Shown here: positions 58,045 to 64,000 of the stretch, piece after piece
Position numbering within the stretch: the stretch's first letter is position 1
Layout: every line of letters begins with the position of its first letter
Origin: Riptortus pedestris
Taxonomy: Eukaryota > Arthropoda > Insecta > Hemiptera > Alydidae
DNA length: 64,000 nucleotides
Assembly: GCA_019009955.1 (NCBI GenBank)
Contig: CM032232.1
Location: 57,625,501-57,689,500, forward strand
Direction of reading: 5' to 3'
Made by a program: the position numbers and the translations under genes
Notes under the pieces: generated by a model
The model's database searches: none
Seen by the model: only the letters and a program-made list of their open reading frames with translations
What the model was told of the DNA's origin: nothing

Positions 58045-58235
58045 CTTAGAAATAGACAATCTGTTGTGAGATGAGATCACCAGTGTGTCTTCCAGCATCT
58101 TGGAAATCTGCTTAATTAACTTTTACCAAACTTGATATATAATATTTTAATGTGAAACTATAGGACAAGTTCATGTACGACTGAAATCAAGGATGTGAGT
58201 AGGAAGGTACGAAAAAAATAGAAATTCTGCTTTAG
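58045..58235 (+). repeat. second HINE 3' end plus body fragment
   Basis: ACAATCTGTTGTGAGATGAG and GGAAATCTGCTTAATTAACT (58101-58120) repeat a module A terminus just 3' of the complete copy, minus the hairpin. TTACCAAACTTGATATATAA continues as body text. Confidence 0.65.
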
Positions 58236-58239
58236 TATA

Positions 58240-58580
58240 CGGTGTATCGAACATGCTTAAGTCTGTAAATATGAGAGGAAATGTGTGTAATTACAGCGTG
58301 TTTATTGTAAATGCTCGTTAACGACATTAATTACGTGCTCTAGTGACTTTTGAAAAATTAGTTGTTGGTTTAATTAGCGTCATTAACATAAATTACCCGC
58401 TAATGCGGTGGCATTTGAAGCTAATTAGTACAAAAAATGTAGAAATAATACCTTCTCGAATTGCCGCAAAGATGGTTATGAGAGGTTGCGAGTTGGCCAG
58501 ATGAGGACTTCTATTTGTGTCCTCGACCTGCCTAAAGTCGCCACACTCATTTTGGCAAGCGGCGGCACTTCTCACTAATT
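58240..58580. promoter_or_regulatory. homeodomain-site cluster, candidate enhancer
   Basis: Non-repetitive DNA with GTAATTAC at 58287, ATTAATTAC at 58326, TAATTAGC at 58371 and CTAATTAG at 58421. A forkhead-type TGTTTATTGTAAA lies near 58300. Palindromic TAATTA words cluster in 150 bp, then the sequence becomes GC-balanced (GGTTGCGAGTTGGCC). Function is inferred from motifs only. Confidence 0.35.
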
Positions 58581-58734
58581 CACACCTTCAAAGCAATCTC
58601 CCAAATAAATGCTATAATGCCAGAATATAAGTGGATAATTTTAAAAGGACTAAATTTGAACGCAAGTATGTATAGATGAACCATCGCAGTTGACTGCCGA
58701 AATAAATCTTAATCCTATCCTAGATGAACAAAAG

Positions 58735-59680
58735 ATCACACTGCGTATTCTCTATTTCTAAGTAAAACTCGGATTAGTGAAAAGTAGGGGTTAACTGAAG
58801 GCTGTATAGCACTACTAACTCGCTTAAAATTTTAAATATCAAAATATCTATAGAAAATCAATTGAAGAGCATAATTAGTTTAACAAGATTGGTCCAATAA
58901 CATTTTGCAATTCGACTCATCTTTATATATATAATTCTACTGTACGTGTGTATGTCACTGAACTCCTCCTAAACGGCTGGACCGATTTGAATGATTTTTT
59001 TTGTATGCGTTTGGGTGACGCCCTGGATGGTTTAGATTCACAAATCAGTACAAATGGCAGTAAAAATAGCTATATTTCGTGTCCTATTGGTTTTTCGGCA
59101 AATATGCACATGATACAAGTTGTTTATTTTGTTATTTAGAGTCACTTTTGTTATATTTAATTTTGTTGTATAAAAAAGTATAAACGAGATATACACTTAA
59201 AATTAAAGTAGGAGCCAACAATTTTATTGGGTACTAACGATTGAACCGAACTTAACAAAACTCTGTATGTAAATTAGCATTAATTCTTCCATGATTATAA
59301 TCTATATTAAATTTTTTAGATTTGAACGCGAGTGAGGGTTATAAGGGAGGCCTGAATAAAAAATTCTCGAATTTCATTTTCTATTTGTTTTTAAGCAAAC
59401 GTGCACATGACAAAAGTGTTTTTTTGTGTTATAAAATGTAGCTTTTGTTTTAAACATAATATTATTAAATTTAAAATCTTAATCGCTTGACATATCATGC
59501 AGGACAACATCTGTCGGGCCCGCTAGTAATATATATATTTATGTATAGTTTTCGAATGGACCTCGTTTTCGTTTTAACCTGGGTTGGGTCTTTGGACACT
59601 TGAAGAAATTTTTCGAACATTGTTTCGTGAGGAGAACATCAATTGCTTATTTCGATTAAGGGAAGTCTGCTAAAACCTGT
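58735..59680 (-). mobile_element. HINE, split by nested Helitron, minus
   Basis: Module A and body text (GTTTAACAAGATTGGTCCAA) reaches a TA-rich point at 58925. After the Helitron it resumes at 59530 with TTCGAATGGACCTCGTTTTC and the 5' end TTTCGATTAAGGGAAGTCTGC. Confidence 0.75.
58936..59526 (+). mobile_element. Helitron, complete non-autonomous
   Basis: 591 bp from TCTACTGTACGTGTGTATG to GACAACATCTGTCGGGCCC followed by GCTAG. The end is flanked by T; the start is preceded by T in TA-rich DNA. GACA..TGTC and CGGGCCCG give the terminal hairpins upstream of CTAG. The inside has GTGAGGGTTATAAGGGAGGC, shared with 2583 and 34126. No Rep or helicase coding. Open frames inside are short. Confidence 0.85.
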
Positions 59681-59729
59681 ACTAGCTTTATTTATATATG
59701 TGTGCGTATGTATGTTTAAATTAAAAAAA

Positions 59730-59965
59730 TGGGACTCAGGGTAGCCATGTGAGTTAAAGAGTTAGTCTTAATCTCACATGGTAAACCTTGAGTTGCGAGT
59801 TCGATTCACACCTGGGCAATCAAAATTTATTTAGTGACGAACTCAATAAATAAAATCCTTAGTCCCACCCTGGGTAGAAATGCGTGATAGCCTGTAGGTA
59901 ACACGTCCGAATTAGCCATAGTAGTAAAAAGTAGAGGTTAATATATAATAATAATAAATAAAATA
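59730..59965 (+). mobile_element. SINE, full length
   Basis: Head GTAGCCATGTGAGTTAAAG (A-box region), B-box GAGTTCGATTCACACC, body (CTTAGTCCCACCCTGGGTAG), and a tail ending TAATAATAATAAATAAAATA. It is a tRNA-derived SINE, not a tRNA gene. Confidence 0.9.
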
Positions 59966-61262
59966 AATACATTAATCAGAGCAATGACAAAAATGGTTTA
60001 AAAACAGCATTGGCTACGTTTCCGGGATTTACAAAAAGAAAACATCAAAGAAATCAAATTAATTGGATATATCTGACATTTTATACACCTTAAATTCACT
60101 TTGTGATTTTTAATTAATTGGTTTTAACTTTATTCACTTGATGAAGGGAATACATTTTCTCCCTTCCTTTGTTATTTGTTGTTGTTTTAACATTTTTCCG
60201 GTCACCCCCTTGATTTATTCCCATACAAAATATCCCCTAATATATAATACATAGTATTGTATTCCCTCAATGTGTATTTAATGTCTACAACGGGTTTTAT
60301 TCTCTGGCTTCCTGTAAACAGGTAGTAATGATTTCCATTGAATGTGAAATGTAATTATTGGCATTTAAAAATAGTTTTCTTTTCTATAAAAAATATATGA
60401 ATATTATGTCAATTAATTTCTTTACTTATTATTAAAAAGAATTTACACTTAGACAGTGCATTCGTTATAAAATAAACTGAAACTCAACATATACATCTTT
60501 TAGAATCTATCTTTTTAAAAATGATATATAATTAATTTATTTTCATGACAGTATTAATAATAGTCCTAATTAAAAAAAAAAAACATTTTTAATTATTTAC
60601 ATGCTTCGCCTTAGATTTATTAAAGAATGACATGTTTCATAAATGATGAGCTACTTACTTTTCTCCATTTCATATGAGATAGTATATCCGATCATAAATT
60701 ACTTTTTATCCTATTTTTATGACAAATATTTTGTAGTTTGTCTTATTTAATACATGGCCATTTTTGATAGTATTAATATTATATATAAAAAGACCTTTCA
60801 GACATTAAATCTTTTTATTTATTTTTGAAGATTGAATATTATTTTAATATATTTAATACACTTGGTCAGTGCGTTGATGAGTTTTACTTCTGAAAATGAC
60901 TCGCTTTCCTGAAAATATTTATGTTTGTGGTTGAGAGTTAGAAGCATATTCCTGTATTTGTTATATGGCGATACGTTGTTCATTACTGTAACAGAAGTAC
61001 GTGGTTTGTTTCACAAACATTTATTTATTATATTGAAGGAAATACATTATTTTTGACTCCTTAAGAAGTGGACGACAGGAGTCTCGGTTTTCTGTTTAAT
61101 GTAATTAATAGGTCTCTTCTGTAATATGTGTATTAAAATATAATATTTCGTGTTTTTGTTTTTTTTTAAATGAGGTCTTAAGGTTGCTCACATGACGAAA
61201 TTACACAAAAAAAGTCATTCAAATCTTCACCGAAGGCCTAAGTTTCAAGTGAACGTAAAAAT
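59966..61262. other. AT-rich DNA, nothing recognised
   Basis: No repeat-family hit and no coding frame of note. Repeat-poor, like 36.3-40.9 kb. Confidence 0.5.
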
Positions 61263-61485
61263 ATAGCCATAGTAGTACAAAGTGGACGTTAATAAATAAA
61301 AATAATAAAAATTGGGACAGGTTACCACAATTTTCTGGCCAAGGTGGGACTAAGGATTTTATTTAATTAGTTCGTCACTAAATAAATTCCTATTGCCCAG
61401 GCGGGAATCGAACTCGGTACTTTAGGTTTACCATGTGAGATAATAACCTTTAAATAATAACGGGTCTCAGGCTAACCATGACAAA
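61263..61485 (-). mobile_element. SINE minus, with abutting plus-strand tail
   Basis: The plus-strand tail of one SINE (AGTACAAAGTGGACGTTAAT, 61275) joins a minus copy (TTGGGACAGGTTACC, GGCCAAGGTGGGACTAAGG, GGGAATCGAACTCGG, GGCTAACCATG). The pair meets tail to tail. Confidence 0.8.
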
Positions 61486-62582
61486 TATAGTGTATTATAT
61501 ATCTGTACGCATGTTGTTAAATGGATGATAATTTCTATATATTGATCTCGAGTTGTTATTTAGGTTAATTAAAAAAGCTTATTTTTTAAAAATATATTCT
61601 AAGTGTTTAAATATATTTTAAATGATTTTTTTTGTCGGTCATTGTTCATTTTTTATTGTTGTAATATATTTTTTTTAATGGCGTTTCTACCAGATGCTAG
61701 AGTGTCCTATTTATTGAACCTGTATCGCTGTATATCTATCTAACATCTAACATTCTGCTTGATGTCTTTACGGAGTCCAAAATCTCTTGTTAGACATTTT
61801 TTATTTCGGCGTGGTACTGGATCGAAGACGTTAATATTCTTTGAATGACGAAACAAACGGAATATACTCGCGTTTGTTCTAGGTACCTTAGAAAAACCGC
61901 TAATTATGCAGCTCATGCGTGACAGACGTCTGAGTGATTTCCAATTACCATTTCAGCAGTATATCCAAGAATAAAGGCGTAAAAAAGACTATGGATTGTT
62001 AACTGCATAAGCTGACAGATTGATATGCCTTAGTCACAATGAGTATGCAAATTACAACATTTAATGTTCATCGCCATTCTTGACCCTCTACTTTGTTGGT
62101 TGAGGTTATCTATTCAAGGATAGAAATATAGACGAACATGCGCAAATATTTTCACCCATTGGAATCATTAATGCCGTAATTTCAAAAGAGAAATCTTTGT
62201 TCGGAAGTCATCTGGTATAAGGTTAAAGATTTAGAAATTACGCTTGGAACCGCTAGGATTCGCTTTTCGACCTGAAGTATATGCTCAGATAAGATTTCAC
62301 CTTATCCGGGAAACATGAAAATTATCGACTGGTCGAAAGGTCCTGGAGAAATACGGCAAACATCAGTTCAATATATCAACTTACTCCTTTTACTTTTCCG
62401 TATAAAGAAGGACCGTAATGGGCTCACCTTTTTTGGAATATTTCATTGGGTTATGAACGCACCTCCGATTATGAAATTCATTCGTAAAATTAAGCTGAAT
62501 CTGGCATGCTTGTGTTGTAATTCAGCTATTAACGAACTAGTTCTATAGTTTTCCACAAAATCGAATTCGGTCACGATAAAAG
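61486..62582. other. AT-rich DNA with one solo HINE 3' end
   Basis: TAATTATGCAGCTCATGCGTG at about 61900-61921 is a mutated 3' terminus without other HINE text. The 77-codon frame at 62315-62548 has no domain and runs into HINE-like text (AGCTATTAACGAACTAG). Confidence 0.45.
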
Positions 62583-63202
62583 ACAACTCCGTCACGCGGA
62601 GGCTGCGTGAACTATGCAGATTTCCTACGAGAAGTTTTACAAAACGGAAATCTGCATACTAGTAACAGTAGTAGTAACTTGTCTCTAAACCAATTTCACG
62701 AGAGCCGATAGTTACGGAAACGGCCGAACTAGCTTTCGGGGAGTACTCACGAATAGAACCGACATCAGCCGAACTCATCTCGTCCGTTATCCTCACACAA
62801 CTAATAAAATTGCAAATATCTCGGCTAGTATTGAAGATACAGAATAAAGGTATATAACAATATTTATTTTAAATTTAATCTTCAATAAGATTGGTTCTAT
62901 ACTCGATTTCGATCCGAACAGTAAAGGAGATATTCCGAATTTTTGAAAATCCCCCTTCTTAACTCACCTTCCCACTGGTCCGATTTCAGGCATTAACGAA
63001 CTTGAAAGATCAAGTTTTTGCATAAAACGAGTAAATATTGAGTTTGGTAACGATCAAACAAAAAATACGACCACTAGAGCGTTAACAGGCCTATTTTTCA
63101 TCTCCTGGGTAGGATCGATGGACATTTGAAGAAATGTTTCGAAAATCGCCTCATGAGTTCTACCTCAGTAGCTGATGTCCCATCAGGGAAATCTGCTAAT
63201 AA
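62583..63202 (-). mobile_element. HINE type C, full length, no TA core
   Basis: 3' end AACTCCGTCACGCGGAGGCT, module C (GAACTAGCTTTCGGGG), body, and 5' half ending GCTGATGTCCCATCAGGGAA, then ATCTGCTAATA. The microsatellite core is absent: AACAGGCCTATTTTTCATCTC joins the halves. Confidence 0.85.
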
Positions 63203-63540
63203 GTCCGCCAAAGGACTTCCGTATCCAAAGCAGATTTCCCACGTTCAGGAATACGATTGATGATCTTCTCTCCACGTCTATTCTCAATCTATTTCTCCCG
63301 TAGTAAGAAGCCTACATAGGCAGGAACTAAAAATGTAAACTGGACATGACGTATTTAGCGATTGCGTATTTTAGTTCAAAAATCCGAGGAGTAAAAGTGA
63401 GGGTTTCTGAAGGCTGAAACCAAAACCCACATTATCCTCGTCTGCTGAGTTTGATGGATGGTCGTTTGGAGACATTTATTTCAACAATGAGTACATTCTC
63501 AATAGCTGATTTCCGCTCACAGGAAAATCCGCTAAAAGAA
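63203..63540 (-). mobile_element. HINE type E, minus, abutting the previous
   Basis: 3' end AGTCCGCCAAAGGACTTCCG, then AAGCAGATTTCCCACG, module E (AATGTAAACTGGACATGACG), a shortened 5' half (GATGGATGGTCGTTTGGAG) and the end GATTTCCGCTCACAGGAAAA. It starts where the preceding copy stops, in the same orientation. Confidence 0.75.
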
Positions 63541-64000
63541 ACAACTATATTTGTTAAAGGCAGGCTGACTCATACAACTCCATATTTGCTGAGGCAGTCC
63601 TGTTGAGTCAGATAAGCCTCCCACCTTGTTTTGTTTATGTGTTGTGTAGGAGGCAAGGACACAATTCCCTATCGAGAAATTTAACAGACTGGGCTGAATC
63701 GATCTCGTTGCAAAAAAATATTGAACATTTTAAACTGCAATTTTAGAGGCGCTCCTCTACTCTTTTTTTTGTTATGTGTAATCAAACTCGGGGGTAATAG
63801 GTGATAAACGTTCGATGCCAAGTTCTGGAAGATAGTTCGGAGGAAGTTAAAGTATAGCAAAGAAGAAAGATATACTGAGTTATTCCTACTAGTATTAGGT
63901 TTAGACCAGACGGTTGCATATTGGTCTAAGGGGTACTCATAAAAGATTGCTCCACATATATATGAGACACTTGAGAAAAGCTTTGAGTTTTATTACTTTA
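63541..64000. other. no gene recognised
   Basis: Unique-looking DNA up to the window edge. AGACCA..TGGTCT (63904-63933) is a small inverted repeat. Confidence 0.4.

Overview
The window is eukaryotic, very AT-rich and almost gene-free. It is packed with decayed transposable elements and long (TA)n microsatellites. A tRNA-derived SINE family, Tigger/pogo and mariner transposons, Helitrons and a gypsy-like solo LTR together suggest a large-genome arthropod or related invertebrate. The lineage is inferred and no species is named. Most of the longer open frames are translations of repeats or of microsatellites.

The dominant component is one non-autonomous rolling-circle family, present as about 40 full or partial copies on both strands. 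Its 5' end is the palindrome GATTTCCCTTAAGGGAAATC. Its 3' end is GGGAAATCTGC followed by the hairpin ACGCAG-CCC-CTGCGT and GACGGACTTTT. The 11-bp GCAGATTTCCC / GGGAAATCTGC pair forms subterminal inverted repeats, and the body usually carries a (TA)n or (CA)n core. This is the architecture of Helentron-associated elements (HINE, the DINE-1 type), so they are called HINE here. I distinguish a shared 5' half from interchangeable 3' modules, labelled A, B, C, D and E.

Layout. 1-5.2 kb: Helitron and HINE pieces. 5.24-8.06 kb: a gypsy-like solo LTR and a Tigger element with a broken transposase, both in (TA)n. 8.06-13.5 kb: long HINEs, a 34-35-bp minisatellite, a possible short secreted peptide and a hairpin-rich insertion. 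13.47-13.8 kb: a coding-like broken exon. 14-20 kb: SINEs, a mariner fragment, and a HINE whose end has expanded into a 103-bp satellite. 21-30.8 kb: many HINEs and SINEs, and a Helitron with two 3' ends. 31-35.5 kb: two LINE 3' fragments, a Penelope-like inverted repeat and Helitron remnants. 35.6-36.3 kb: a GC-richer promoter-like stretch followed by a candidate first coding exon on the + strand. 36.3-40.9 kb: repeat-poor AT-rich DNA, perhaps intron. 41-48.5 kb: more HINEs. 50.65-50.77 kb: a compact cluster of promoter motifs. 51.2-52 kb: a 43/86-bp minisatellite. 52.4-63.5 kb: HINEs, SINEs, a nested full-length Helitron and a homeodomain-site cluster near 58.4 kb.

No complete host gene can be shown. 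The best host-gene evidence is the candidate exon at 36,084-36,224 and the promoter-like cluster near 50.7 kb.
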